A stretch of 64,000 nt of DNA. It comes from UBA5195 sp034432755. Lineage in GTDB: Bacteria; Chloroflexota; Anaerolineae; Anaerolineales; Villigracilaceae. The notes under the pieces are model-generated. The model saw nothing but the letters and a program-made list of their open reading frames with translations, ran no database searches and was not told the origin of the DNA. Every line of letters begins with the position of its first letter. Position 1 is the stretch's first letter. The stretch spans positions 27,684 to 91,683 of the forward strand of contig DAOUBQ010000040.1 of the NCBI GenBank assembly GCA_034432755.1, in the 5' to 3' direction. The translations under genes were made by a program, and so were the position numbers. Of this stretch, positions 33,887 to 42,740 are shown piece by piece.

Positions 33887-34543
33887 ATGCCAAAGATTAC
33901 GGCAATTGATGTTCAGAGAAAGAATCCAAACCGGGTGAGTATTTTCCTGGATGGGCAGTTCGCTTTTGGACTATCGCGGATTGTGGCTGCCTGGCTCAAT
34001 GTGGGACAGGAATTGAGCGAAGAGAAAATTGCTTTGCTCCAGCAAGAAGATGTGCGCGAAGTCGCCATCCAAAAAGCCCTGCGCTTCCTGGGCTACCGCG
34101 CCCGTTCGGTGCGCGAAGTCCGCGAGAATTTGCAAAAGCAGGCCATCCCTGAGGCGGTGATTGAGCAAACGCTCGAACGGCTTCAGCAGGGCGGCCTGTT
34201 GAATGACCAGGAATTTGCCCAGACCTGGGTAGATAACCGCAACACGTTCCGCCCTCGCTCGCGCCGCGCGCTAGCGCTGGAACTGCGCCGCAAAGGCCTC
34301 GACGAGGATGTCATCCAGCAAACGCTGGAGCAAAGCCTGGATGAAACCTCGCTTGCGCGTGACGCGGGGCGCAAATACCTGCGCAAGGTCCAGGGGTTGG
34401 ATTGGCCTGATTTTCGGGTTAAGTTGGGCGGTTTTTTGGGACGGCGCGGTTTCTCTTATGATGTTCTTGCGCCCGTATTGCGTGAACTTTGGGCAGAAAT
34501 GCACTCGAATGATAAGACCTATCCTATTGAAAACGAGGAATAA
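33887..34543 (+). CDS. recX: RecX regulatory protein
   Basis: A 218-residue protein made of three-helix RecX repeats: ALRFLGYRARSVREVRENL, then LLNDQEFAQTWVDNR and the C-terminal FLGRRGFSYDVLAPVLREL. RecX binds and modulates RecA filaments. An N-terminal 45-residue segment KITAIDVQRKNPNRVSIFLDG is typical of longer RecX forms. recA is not adjacent. I prefer the ATG at 33887 to a TTG four codons upstream. rny follows after three bases, so the two form an operon. Confidence 0.88.
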   Translation: MPKITAIDVQRKNPNRVSIFLDGQFAFGLSRIVAAWLNVGQELSEEKIALLQQEDVREVAIQKALRFLGYRARSVREVRENLQKQAIPEAVIEQTLERLQQGGLLNDQEFAQTWVDNRNTFRPRSRRALALELRRKGLDEDVIQQTLEQSLDETSLARDAGRKYLRKVQGLDWPDFRVKLGGFLGRRGFSYDVLAPVLRELWAEMHSNDKTYPIENEE

Positions 34544-34546
34544 AGA

Positions 34547-36076
34547 ATGAACGGCCCGATAATTTTTGTTCTCGAAGTCCTGACCCTGGTTGCGGGCTTT
34601 GCTGCGGGCTATTTCTTCAACCGTTACCAGGTTGAGAAGAAACGGCGGGAAGAGCAAGCCAAAGCCCAGAGTATCATCCAGGAAGCGACTGATAAGGCCA
34701 GCAAAATTGAACTGGATGCGCGCGCCAAAGCGTTGAAAATTGTCCAGGATGGAGAAAAGGACATCACCCAGCGGCGCAATGAACTGAACCGCGAGGTGGA
34801 ACGGCTCGACCGACGCCGCAGCGAATTGGATAGCCGCGCCGAGCGGTTGGAGCAGCGCGAACAGACTCTCAACAAGCGCCAGAGCAATATTGACCGGCGC
34901 GCTAACGAGGTGGACAAAATCCACGCTCAGCAAATGGAAAAACTGCAGGAGATTGCGGAGATGAGCCGGGATGACGCCCGTAAAATCCTTTTGGATGAGG
35001 TCGAAAAGGAGGCGCGCGGCGATATGGCGCGTATCATTCGCCAGGTGGAGGCAGAAGCGCGCGAGGAAGGTGAAAAACGCGCCCGCAAACTCATCGCCGA
35101 TGCCATCCAACGCGTGGCATCTGAACACGTTTCGGAAGTGACCTCGTCGGTTGTGACCCTGCCCAACGAGGAGATGAAGGGCCGCATTGTGGGGCGCAAC
35201 GGACGCAACATTCGCGCCTTCGAGCAGGCCGCCGGGGTGGATGTGATTGTGGATGATACCCCCGAAGCGGTGACCATCTCGTGCTTCGACTCGGTTCGCC
35301 GAGAAATTGCCCGCCGCGCCCTGACCCGCCTGACGCTGGACGGACGAATTCACCCGGCGCACATCGAAAAAATCATCGAAGATGAGACCAAGGCAGTTGA
35401 AAAATTAATGGTCGAAGCGGCCGAACAGGCCGCCTTCGATGCCGGCATCGCCGGGCTGCATCCCGAAGTGTTGCGCATGATGGGCCGTCTGAAATTCCGC
35501 ACGTCTTACGGCCAGAACCAACTGGCCCATGCGGTGGAAGTGGCAAAACTGGCCGGAATTTTGGCTGCCGAACTGGGCGCGAATGTGGAATGGGCCAAGC
35601 AGGGCGGCTTCCTGCACGACATCGGCAAGGCGATGGACCACAATCAGGAAGGCACGCACGCCAGCCTGGGGGCGGAATTTTGTAAACGCTATGGCGTGCA
35701 TCCGGTGGTGGTGAACGCGATTGCTTCTCATCACCACGAGGTGGAGCAGGAAACGATCGAAGCGGTGATTGCCGAATCGGCTGATGCTATCTCGGGTGCG
35801 CGGCCCGGCGCCCGGCGCGAAGACCTGGAAGCTTACATCAAGCGCATCCGCACGCTGGAAGATATGGCGACCTCGTTTACGGGCGTTTCGCAGGCCTTTG
35901 CCATTCAGGCCGGGCGCGAAGTGCGCATCATTGTCCGCCCGGATGAAATTGACGACCTGGCCTCAACCCGCCTGGCGCGCGATATTGCCAAGAAAATCGA
36001 AGAGACCATGCAATATCCCGGGCAAATTAAAGTGACGGTCATCCGCGAGACGCGGGCAGTGGATTATGCGAAGTAG
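34547..36076 (+). CDS. rny: ribonuclease Y
   Basis: Membrane-anchored endoribonuclease of 509 residues that starts mRNA decay. One N-terminal membrane helix (IIFVLEVLTLVAGFAAGYFF), a long coiled coil (25-190), a KH RNA-binding domain (about 200-265, GRIVGRNGRNIRAFEQAAG) and an HD domain with GGFLHDIGKAMDH. Length and order match the family. In this lineage it takes the place of RNase E-type initiation. A canonical terminator follows 28 bases after the stop. Confidence 0.96.
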   Translation: MNGPIIFVLEVLTLVAGFAAGYFFNRYQVEKKRREEQAKAQSIIQEATDKASKIELDARAKALKIVQDGEKDITQRRNELNREVERLDRRRSELDSRAERLEQREQTLNKRQSNIDRRANEVDKIHAQQMEKLQEIAEMSRDDARKILLDEVEKEARGDMARIIRQVEAEAREEGEKRARKLIADAIQRVASEHVSEVTSSVVTLPNEEMKGRIVGRNGRNIRAFEQAAGVDVIVDDTPEAVTISCFDSVRREIARRALTRLTLDGRIHPAHIEKIIEDETKAVEKLMVEAAEQAAFDAGIAGLHPEVLRMMGRLKFRTSYGQNQLAHAVEVAKLAGILAAELGANVEWAKQGGFLHDIGKAMDHNQEGTHASLGAEFCKRYGVHPVVVNAIASHHHEVEQETIEAVIAESADAISGARPGARREDLEAYIKRIRTLEDMATSFTGVSQAFAIQAGREVRIIVRPDEIDDLASTRLARDIAKKIEETMQYPGQIKVTVIRETRAVDYAK

Positions 36077-36104
36077 GCAGGTAAACAGGCAAGCAGTAGA
36101 GAAG

Positions 36105-36139
36105 AAAGAGACCGGTCATCATTGCCGGTCTCTTTTTGT
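36105..36139 (+). terminator. rho-independent terminator of recX-rny
   Basis: AAAGAGACCGG (36105-36115) pairs with CCGGTCTCTTT (36125-36135) around TCATCATTG, and a T-run follows at once. It is an 11-bp perfect stem 28 bases after the rny stop codon. Confidence 0.92.
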
Positions 36140-36199
36140 TGTCCTGCGCGGCCCTTTCTTTCCAGGATACTTCCCTGTTTTTATTTCCTTGCATCCCTC

Positions 36200-36838
36200 T
36201 TAATACTCTTGCACAAACGGGTTGGATACTTTTTCCTCCCCCACCGTTGTTTGCGGGCCGTGCCCGGAGAGCAGACGGGTGTCGTTGGGCAGGGTATAGA
36301 CCTGGGTGCGGATGCTGTGGACCAGGCTCTCCCAACGGCCGCCGGGCAAGTCGGTGCGGCCCACGCCACCGGCGAAAATCAGGTCGCCGCAAAAGCAGAC
36401 ACGCGCCACGGCGCAGTACAGAATCACATGGCCGGGTGTGTGACCGGGGGCGTGGCGTACCTCGAAGGTGTTGGAACCGAGTTTGAGCGTTTGGCCGTGC
36501 GTAAAGTCAATGGATGGCTCGGGGCCGGGGTCGATGCGGAAGCCAAACATGCGTCCGCCGCCGCCCGCCCGCCACAGGACGTGGTCTGCCGGGTGCAGGG
36601 CCACCAGCGGAAGCGGGTTGAGGGCATCGGCAATGGCCGCCGCCCCGCCGATGTGGTCGAAGTGGGCGTGGGTATACCAGAGATGGCCGATTCTCCAGCC
36701 GCGTGCTTGCGCATCAGCCAGGATAATCTGCCCATCCCAGGAGGGGTCTATCACTGCCGCTTCTTTTGTCTCTGGGTCGGCGATTAAATATGCGTTGGTC
36801 TGCACTGGGCCAAGGGTAAAAGAAACTATCTCAAGCAT
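36200..36838 (-). CDS. metallo-beta-lactamase fold hydrolase (glyoxalase II-like)
   Basis: A 212-residue enzyme. Metal ligands: THAHFDHIGGA, then GHTPGHV and a late histidine in LLSGHGPQT. LGPVQTNAYLI near the start is the usual opening of glyoxalase II-like hydrolases. The substrate may be a thioester such as S-lactoyl-thiol, but family members vary. I take the ATG at 36838, which overlaps the MFS gene stop by eight bases; a longer frame reaches into that gene. Confidence 0.88.
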   Translation of the reverse strand: MLEIVSFTLGPVQTNAYLIADPETKEAAVIDPSWDGQIILADAQARGWRIGHLWYTHAHFDHIGGAAAIADALNPLPLVALHPADHVLWRAGGGGRMFGFRIDPGPEPSIDFTHGQTLKLGSNTFEVRHAPGHTPGHVILYCAVARVCFCGDLIFAGGVGRTDLPGGRWESLVHSIRTQVYTLPNDTRLLSGHGPQTTVGEEKVSNPFVQEY

Positions 36839-37958
36839 GGCTTTCCTTTTGGGGTGAGAACAGGTAGCTGATAACAATTGAGACAAGGAGCAGGCCAATG
36901 GACAGGGGGTAGATGAAGACCGGGTCCCAATTAAATAGCAGTCCGGCCAGCGGTGGGGTCAGGATAAAGACAATCGCGTTGACCGTCTCCATCGCCCCGT
37001 AGGTCAAACCCATTTGAGAATCATGCACCAGGTCGCGAGCTTGGGCCATGGCCATTGGGCGCGCAGCGCGAAAACCGCCCAACAGGAAGTATCCGAGCGC
37101 GAATACCGGTAGGCTATTGCCTTTCCAGATTGCAATGGCGAACAGGATGACCAGCGCCTGCGCAACCAGGAATCCGTAACGCGGGTTGGAGCGGCTCAGC
37201 AGCAGCGCCATGACGGCGTTACCGAGCGCGCCAGCCGTAAAGACGAGGCCGGTTTGGGTCAGTGACAGTTTGCGCACACTCTCCAGAAAGTTGGGAGTGA
37301 GCGGAGCGGCCAGGTACATGGAGAATACGGCAAAAGCCATGACAGCCAGGAAAGCGATGAATCGCCTGTTTTTCCGCAAATCGGGTGGGGGCGCGGAGGG
37401 GTCGTGATGGTTGATGGGCTGGGCGGCGATCAGGACGATGAACAGGGTTGAGGCCGCGAAAACAACCGACGCCCCCACGAAGCTGGCGCGCATTCCGAAT
37501 TGTTCGCCAATCCAACCGCCGGTCATTGGCCCAAAGGTCATACCCGTGTTGAAGGCGACCGTTGTTAAAGAAAGTGCGGTGCCGACCGGCCATTGGCCGC
37601 GCGCAGCCGTGACGTAACTGCTGAGCGGTGAGGCGACGAACGAGGTCAGGCCGTACATGAAAAGACCGGTCAGGTAGAGCGGCAGGGCGCGACCCAAGCC
37701 CATGATGATGGTGGCGGCCAAACCGACCAGCCAGGCGGCAATCAGCAGGGGGCGGCGTCCGATGCGGTCTGCCAGGCGGCCGGCCGGGATGTGGGTCAAC
37801 ATCATCGAAAAACCGAAAATGCCCAGCACCAGGCCAATTTGCGATTTACTCAAGTGAAACTGGTTATCGAGATAGATGGGGATGAAGTTGATGAACATCC
37901 CTTCCCCAAATCCCCACAGCAGCAGGGCGATAGCGATGAAGAGTAGGCTGCGATTCAA
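36831..37958 (-). CDS. major facilitator superfamily transporter
   Basis: A 375-residue MFS protein with about twelve hydrophobic helices. The loop between helices 2 and 3 carries PAGRLADRIGRRPLL, the signature motif A (GxLxDRxGRR). It resembles drug or sugar exporters; the substrate is unknown. The start follows an AGGAG sequence with a longer-than-usual spacer. It is translationally linked to the metallo-hydrolase gene. Confidence 0.88.
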   Translation of the reverse strand: MNRSLLFIAIALLLWGFGEGMFINFIPIYLDNQFHLSKSQIGLVLGIFGFSMMLTHIPAGRLADRIGRRPLLIAAWLVGLAATIIMGLGRALPLYLTGLFMYGLTSFVASPLSSYVTAARGQWPVGTALSLTTVAFNTGMTFGPMTGGWIGEQFGMRASFVGASVVFAASTLFIVLIAAQPINHHDPSAPPPDLRKNRRFIAFLAVMAFAVFSMYLAAPLTPNFLESVRKLSLTQTGLVFTAGALGNAVMALLLSRSNPRYGFLVAQALVILFAIAIWKGNSLPVFALGYFLLGGFRAARPMAMAQARDLVHDSQMGLTYGAMETVNAIVFILTPPLAGLLFNWDPVFIYPLSIGLLLVSIVISYLFSPQKESHA

Positions 37959-37997
37959 GTGGGTTCTCCTGTTGTCGAGTTCATTGAGACATCAGTC

Positions 37998-38018
37998 GCG
38001 CAAGATATTCTCTTGCGC
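37998..38018. repeat. GTAG-type hairpin overlapping the esterase stop codon
   Basis: GCGCAAGA (37998-38005) pairs perfectly with TCTTGCGC (38011-38018) around TATTC. The bottom strand reads GTAGCGCAAGAG; the TAG is the stop of the esterase gene. It separates the esterase gene from the MFS gene and may act in termination. Confidence 0.65.
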
Positions 38019-38791
38019 TACAGGCTGTGAATGAATTGGGCGGCGGCGTTGAAGACCGTCTCGCGTTGGGCGTCGCGGGTCAGGACGTGACCAGAGCCGG
38101 AAATGAGCAGTTTTTCTTTGCGCGATGAGCCGAGGTGGTCATAGATATAGTGCAGGCTGTTTTCGCTGCCCAGTGGCAGGTAAATATCGTCTTTCGAGTA
38201 GATGAGCAGGGTGGGGGCCATGACATTTGGCAGGGCGGCGCGCATCACTTCGAGCAGTTTTTTCAATTCGCCAATCGAGCGCAGGGGGTTTTGTGGATAC
38301 GAGATATGCTCCTGCCAGGCCTGTTTGTCGAACCAGCCTGTTCCGGGCGGTTCACTGCTCTTAGGCAGGTATGGTTGGAGTTTGCTCAACCATTCGGTGT
38401 AGTCCAGCCGCCAATCTGGGGGCAAGCCGTAGGGCGTTGCCATGGCAATCACCCCCGCAACGGGCAACTGCGCCGCCATCGTCAGTGAAAGCACGCCGCC
38501 CATGGAAAGCCCGGCCAAAACAATGCGTTCTGCCGCGCCGGAGAGCAGACGATACCCTTCTTCAACCGAAAGCAGCCAGTCGGCGTGGCTGGAGCGAATC
38601 ATCTCCTCGGGGCGAGTGGCGTGACCAGCCAGGCGAATCCCCAGACAGGCAAAACCATGCTCACGGTTGAGATATTCACCCATCCAACGCATTTCTTTCG
38701 GCGTGCCGGTGAAGCCGTGTACGAGCAGGACGCCAATTTGCGAAGAACCGGGAAAGAAAAACGGCTCAGTGGTGGGGATAATTTGGGTCAT
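38018..38791 (-). CDS. alpha/beta-hydrolase (carboxylesterase/monoacylglycerol lipase-like)
   Basis: A 257-residue hydrolase. The oxyanion box HGFTGTPKEMRWM follows strand 3; the nucleophile serine is in the elbow GLSMGG; an aspartate in YSKDDIYLP and a histidine in SGSGHVLTRD complete the triad. It resembles Est30-type carboxylesterases. Its start overlaps the NrtR-like gene stop by ATGA, so that regulator and this enzyme are expressed together. Confidence 0.88.
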   Translation of the reverse strand: MTQIIPTTEPFFFPGSSQIGVLLVHGFTGTPKEMRWMGEYLNREHGFACLGIRLAGHATRPEEMIRSSHADWLLSVEEGYRLLSGAAERIVLAGLSMGGVLSLTMAAQLPVAGVIAMATPYGLPPDWRLDYTEWLSKLQPYLPKSSEPPGTGWFDKQAWQEHISYPQNPLRSIGELKKLLEVMRAALPNVMAPTLLIYSKDDIYLPLGSENSLHYIYDHLGSSRKEKLLISGSGHVLTRDAQRETVFNAAAQFIHSL

Positions 38792-39474
38792 GGAAACAGC
38801 CTCCTGGCTTTGACCTCGGCCACTGCATCGGGGCGATATCGGTAGAGCCGGGCGGGTCGGCCTTCTCCCCGAATACGGCGGTGGTTGGTCTCTTCGATGA
38901 TACCCGCCTCGAGAATTCGGCGGCGGAAGTTGCGTTTATCCAGTTTTTCTGCCAGGATGACTTCGTAGGTGTGCTGTAATTCGCTTAGGGTAAATTCTTC
39001 TGGCAGGAGTTCGAATCCAACGGCGCTGTATTCCAACTTATAACGAAGCCGCCGCAGGGCATAAGCAACAATGTTCGCATGGTCATGCGCCAGTGGCGGA
39101 AGTTCATCCACCCGGAACCAGCGCAGGCTGCTCCCCGATTCGCTCCGCGCGTCGGCGGGAATCAGGGCAAAGTAGACCACGCTCACTAAGCGCCCGCCGG
39201 GAATCCGGTGCGGGTCGCCATAGGTATACAGCTGCTCGAGGTACACTTCTCGGCGGCTGGCCTGTTCCTGGAAAGCCCGTAATGCGCAGGCCTCCAACGA
39301 ATCCGATTCTTCCAACGGCTGGCCGGGTAATTCCCAACCGGAATCTGTGGCGGGGGCGAGCAACACGCGCAGGGCCTCGTTGCGCAGGCTGAAGATGACG
39401 ACATGAACGTTAATGGAGCAACCGGTCACGGGTTGATTATAAACGGAAGCGTCTTGTGGGGTGGATTCCATCAT
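38788..39474 (-). CDS. NrtR-like regulator: degenerate Nudix plus winged helix
   Basis: About 228 residues: an N-terminal Nudix fold (20-150) and a C-terminal winged helix (165-228, TLSELQHTYEVILAEKLDKR and RRIRGEGRPARLYRY). The Nudix box GQPLEESDSLEACALRAFQE keeps the first Gly and Glu, but the REUXEE core has become RAFQEQ, so hydrolysis is unlikely. This is the build of NrtR regulators, which sense ADP-ribose-type ligands and control NAD metabolism. The start is uncertain: the ATG pair at 39474/39471 lacks a ribosome-binding site, and a TTG lies seven codons upstream. Confidence 0.82.
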   Translation of the reverse strand: MMESTPQDASVYNQPVTGCSINVHVVIFSLRNEALRVLLAPATDSGWELPGQPLEESDSLEACALRAFQEQASRREVYLEQLYTYGDPHRIPGGRLVSVVYFALIPADARSESGSSLRWFRVDELPPLAHDHANIVAYALRRLRYKLEYSAVGFELLPEEFTLSELQHTYEVILAEKLDKRNFRRRILEAGIIEETNHRRIRGEGRPARLYRYRPDAVAEVKARRLFP

Positions 39475-39553
39475 GCGGATTCCAGCCGCACCCAACGTTG
39501 CTAATCTGCCTTACGTCGGGTGCGCAGACGATGCATCTGTTGCTGGTAATACG

Positions 39554-39592
39554 ATAAGGTGACAGTCACTTTCGGAGTGACTGTCACCTTAT
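39554..39592. terminator. perfect 17-bp hairpin upstream of the NrtR-like gene
   Basis: ATAAGGTGACAGTCACT (39554-39570) and AGTGACTGTCACCTTAT (39576-39592) are exact complements around TTCGG. The inner AGTGACT/GGTGACA units again look like inverted 7-base blocks. It lies between the end of the PstA-like gene at 39638 and the NrtR-like gene start, all on the same strand, so it could terminate the first and isolate the second. Confidence 0.7.
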
Positions 39593-39637
39593 GCCAACCA
39601 TGAATTCCAAAATCAGGAGATTTTGGAGCCTTGGAAC

Positions 39638-39898
39638 TTAAATCTGCTCGAAGCGCGAAACCGGTACGACGAAAACGGTTGCCCGTTTCTGGTCGCTGCC
39701 TGTGGTGGTGTTGGCGCGCAACAGGGCGATGGCCGCATCAACATGGTCATCATCCACGCCAATCAGCAGGGTGGTGCTGCCTTTGCGGAAAAACCCGCCG
39801 GTGGATGCCACGCGCGTTACACGGAAACTATCGGATGTTAACGCCTGCACAGCATTTTCGACATCGTCATCTTTCAGAATGGCAATGATCAGTTTCAT
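39638..39898 (-). CDS. PstA-like (DUF970) nucleotide-binding protein, short paralogue
   Basis: An 86-residue ferredoxin-like fold protein of the PII-related family whose best-known members bind cyclic di-AMP (PstA/DarA). It begins MKLIIAILKDDDVENA and has ASTGGFFRKGSTTLLIGVDD, the ligand-loop pattern, and ends ATVFVVPVSRFEQI. The long flexible loop of PstA is short here. It follows a longer paralogue by two bases. Cyclic di-AMP binding is inferred from family only. Confidence 0.85.
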   Translation of the reverse strand: MKLIIAILKDDDVENAVQALTSDSFRVTRVASTGGFFRKGSTTLLIGVDDDHVDAAIALLRANTTTGSDQKRATVFVVPVSRFEQI

Positions 39899-39900
39899 GG

Positions 39901-40242
39901 CTAGAACTCCTCAAATCGCTCGACCGGCAGGGTGAATATCGTTGCGCCGCCCACTGTAACCGGGACGGGGGTGGGCATGGGCAGAGGCGAACCCTCTAGC
40001 GGGATAGCGAGATACTCGACTCGCTGACGGCAGGAAGTTTGCAAGGCTTTGATGACATTTGTTTCCATGTCATCAGGCAGGCCAATCAAGACGGTCGCAT
40101 TGCGGCGGCCCAGGAAACCGCCTGCGCTGGCGAGATGCACAACCGGGACGTTGAGTTGGCCGAGGGCGCGCATCGCCAGGTCAATATCCTGTTCCTGGAT
40201 AACCGCGGTCATGAGCGCATGGATTTTACTGGATTCGGGCAT
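39901..40242 (-). CDS. PstA-like (DUF970) nucleotide-binding protein, long paralogue
   Basis: A 113-residue member of the same family: ASAGGFLGRRNATVLIGLPDD, a proline-rich loop LEGSPLPMPTPVPVTVGG, and GGATIFTLPVERFEEF at the end, closer to canonical PstA. The usual TGG glycine box has become SAGG. The tandem pair suggests a heterotrimer or ligand division. Both follow the glycosidase gene with gaps of nine and two bases, tying them to one transcript. Confidence 0.85.
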   Translation of the reverse strand: MPESSKIHALMTAVIQEQDIDLAMRALGQLNVPVVHLASAGGFLGRRNATVLIGLPDDMETNVIKALQTSCRQRVEYLAIPLEGSPLPMPTPVPVTVGGATIFTLPVERFEEF

Positions 40243-40251
40243 AGCAACTCC

Positions 40252-42630
40252 TTACCCTCCGGTGACGAGCGCATTGGTGGGGTCGTTGAGAACGACCGGC
40301 TGGCCGTTGGGGAAGATGATTTCCGTCTGGCCCATCTGGCGCGTGACCGTCAGGCCTCTATATTTTACCGTAACCGGCCAGGGGAAGGGATTTTCTCCGC
40401 GCAGCAGGACATGATTTGTCGAGATAATCTCCACCCCTAGTGCGCGTAGGAACAGGCCAATCGGGGCCAGGCCATGCAGGGCGTTGCGTTCTCCCTGCCC
40501 GGTGCCCGTTTCGGCGTGATAGGTGCGGTAAAAGGCGTGCGAGCGTTTAAGATTTTGGATGACCGCCGACATGATGTGCGCCGTCAGGCGGGCGGCCTCG
40601 CGCCGATAGCCATACTCCAACAGACCCTCGCCGATGAGTTGGTTCCAGGGCAGATGAACTCCCAGGCTCACTGGGTCGGCATCGCGGATGAACAGGCGCG
40701 GCAGCGCCGGGATGCCGTAAGGATGGTCGAAATGCTCGGCAGACAGAATGGTGCGGAAAACCAGCGCGTGGGCGTCGTGTTCGTTGGGAATGTGCGCCCA
40801 AAGCGGTAAGAGCAGGCTATGGTCGGCAATGGTCAAGTCTACGGTTTGGAGGCTAACCCGGTCGCGGCGGCTTAATCCTTCGAACTCGAATTTTCCCAGC
40901 GAGGTGTAAACTTTTTCGGTGGTGGCAACCGCCCCGCTGGAGCTGAAGGAAAAATCGCGCGCATCCAACACCTCGCACTGCGGCTTTTTATCCATCTCGC
41001 CGGTGATGGTCACGCGCGGACGCTTGAGCGATTCGCCCTGCCCGAAAATGCGGATGACCAGGCGCACTGGCTGCTTGAATTCTTTTTGAATTTTGATTTG
41101 AGGGGCGGCCTGGCGCTCGCTCAGGATTTTCCCCGCCGGGCTGAGATGGGTATCGCGGTCGGCATAGCGGTAGAGCGCGGCATCGGCATCCCAGCAGGCT
41201 TCGATGCCTTTGCGCAGCACCTCGGCTTGCGCTTTGAGCGTGATGGTGTCGGAGGAACGCCCGAGTCGTTCGGCCATTTGCATGAGGCAATGCGCTTCGT
41301 GGTAGAGCGCAGCCGAGAGGGCTGGGCTTTGGACGGTGGTAATATCGACTCCCTGTGCCCAGGCGTGCCAGCCCTCGAAAAGAGGGTTGTCCTCGAACCC
41401 GGTTTGGAGTTGGTGCTGCCATTCGGGCAAGCCGTTGCGGTCGTGGTCGCGGGTGGGGGAGAACCAGTTCCAGAAATAAGAAGCCAGCGCCGGGTACACT
41501 GCGCCGAGGAAATCCACATCGCGCCCGGCGCAGGAAAGTTTCCAAGCCAGGCTGGCGAGGTACGGGGCTGCCAGGAAGCGTTCGCGCTGCCCGGCCAGGC
41601 CGGGTTTGTTATCAATTGCGCCGTCGTGCGGGTCCTGCACGGCGATAAAGTTTTGCAGTACCCCGCGCGCCAGTTCGGCATTGCAAGGCAACAGGCTGGC
41701 GAGATAGTAAGCCTCAAAGGGCGACTGGCCGCTCCAAAAATGCTGATAATCGCTGCCATTGCCCAGGCGTGAATATCCCTGGTCGGGCTGGCGTGAAAAG
41801 ACGAAACTGGGATAAGGCAAATGCTCGGTAGGGGAGTGAAATAACCCGTAAGCCGCTTTCTGGCTGAAAGCGAAGGCAGCGTCCCAATCAGGGTCACCGG
41901 TGATGATGTCTAAGCCCTGGCTGGCGTTCAGCATTTCGATGCGCGTTTTCTCGGCCTCGAAGGGCCGGGCGGCAATCCGGCGCGCCAGGTCGAAGGATTC
42001 CTGCGGGTCCTTGAGCGAAGCCAACGCCCAGGTTGCCTGGCGGGTTGCGCCGGGGGGTAGTTCCAGTATAAGCGCCAGCGAAGAGTACGGCCCAGGCCCG
42101 GCCTGCGGGCCGCCGGTGAGGAACAGGACTGGGAATAACTCATCAACCTGGCCTTGCAGAATCACCACTGACTGGCGTTGCTCGGCAGTCATGCTGCGGC
42201 CTTCCAGCGGGCTGAGTTGCCCTACCCATTCCAGCCGCAATGGACGGGGTGTGATACTTCGATTGGTGATGGTCAATCGCCCGGTAACCACCTGGGAACC
42301 GGCAACCCAATAGTCAGCATTGACTTCGATGCCGGCAAAGGGAGAAAATGTGATCGAGAGAAAGTTGGGATAGAAACGACGCAATCGCGGCGGGCCGACA
42401 AAAGCCGCCGGGTCGTTAACCGTTTTACCGTTTTCGGTAAAGCGGGGAAAGAGGCGCATCAGCCGGGCGCGCAAGCCATAGGTCGTTCGTAAGGCCAAGG
42501 CCGAAGGGTCGCCGCCGCTTAGGTCCAGTTCCCAAATGTGGTCATCTAGGTAGTTGGTGGCGGTCAGCCGCGCATCAGCAGCGATGGTCAGTTGTAGCGG
42601 GTCACCGGGGCCGAGATTCCAGTCTCGCAT
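40252..42630 (-). CDS. GH63/debranching-like (alpha/alpha)6 glycosidase
   Basis: About 792 residues. An N-terminal beta-sandwich (1-260) begins RDWNLGPGDPLQL; the (alpha/alpha)6 barrel (265-780) has NGSDYQHFWSGQSPFEAYYL, then PTRDHDRNGLPEWQ and HLPWNQLIGEGLL, patterns of MGH1/GH63 and amylo-glucosidase-like enzymes. Substrate unknown; no signal peptide, so probably cytosolic. The start is uncertain: I choose the ATG at 42630, with TACAAT a few bases upstream (possible leaderless promoter); an in-frame GTG at 42705 adds 25 residues. It heads the operon with the two PstA-like genes. Confidence 0.75.
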   Translation of the reverse strand: MRDWNLGPGDPLQLTIAADARLTATNYLDDHIWELDLSGGDPSALALRTTYGLRARLMRLFPRFTENGKTVNDPAAFVGPPRLRRFYPNFLSITFSPFAGIEVNADYWVAGSQVVTGRLTITNRSITPRPLRLEWVGQLSPLEGRSMTAEQRQSVVILQGQVDELFPVLFLTGGPQAGPGPYSSLALILELPPGATRQATWALASLKDPQESFDLARRIAARPFEAEKTRIEMLNASQGLDIITGDPDWDAAFAFSQKAAYGLFHSPTEHLPYPSFVFSRQPDQGYSRLGNGSDYQHFWSGQSPFEAYYLASLLPCNAELARGVLQNFIAVQDPHDGAIDNKPGLAGQRERFLAAPYLASLAWKLSCAGRDVDFLGAVYPALASYFWNWFSPTRDHDRNGLPEWQHQLQTGFEDNPLFEGWHAWAQGVDITTVQSPALSAALYHEAHCLMQMAERLGRSSDTITLKAQAEVLRKGIEACWDADAALYRYADRDTHLSPAGKILSERQAAPQIKIQKEFKQPVRLVIRIFGQGESLKRPRVTITGEMDKKPQCEVLDARDFSFSSSGAVATTEKVYTSLGKFEFEGLSRRDRVSLQTVDLTIADHSLLLPLWAHIPNEHDAHALVFRTILSAEHFDHPYGIPALPRLFIRDADPVSLGVHLPWNQLIGEGLLEYGYRREAARLTAHIMSAVIQNLKRSHAFYRTYHAETGTGQGERNALHGLAPIGLFLRALGVEIISTNHVLLRGENPFPWPVTVKYRGLTVTRQMGQTEIIFPNGQPVVLNDPTNALVTGG

Positions 42631-42740
42631 ATTGGCATTATTGTACGTGTAGAACGCTGACAGGACAAGACCAACCGGCACACTCGTTCTAGAAAATCCT
42701 GCCACTGGAAAGGGTTAAAAAGCGAGCGCAGGGATGTCCA

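Noticed and set aside
36075..36100. AGGCAGGT/AAACAGG/CAAGCAG words after rny as another heptad array
   Set aside because: Only three weak units without an inverted arm; too little to separate from chance.
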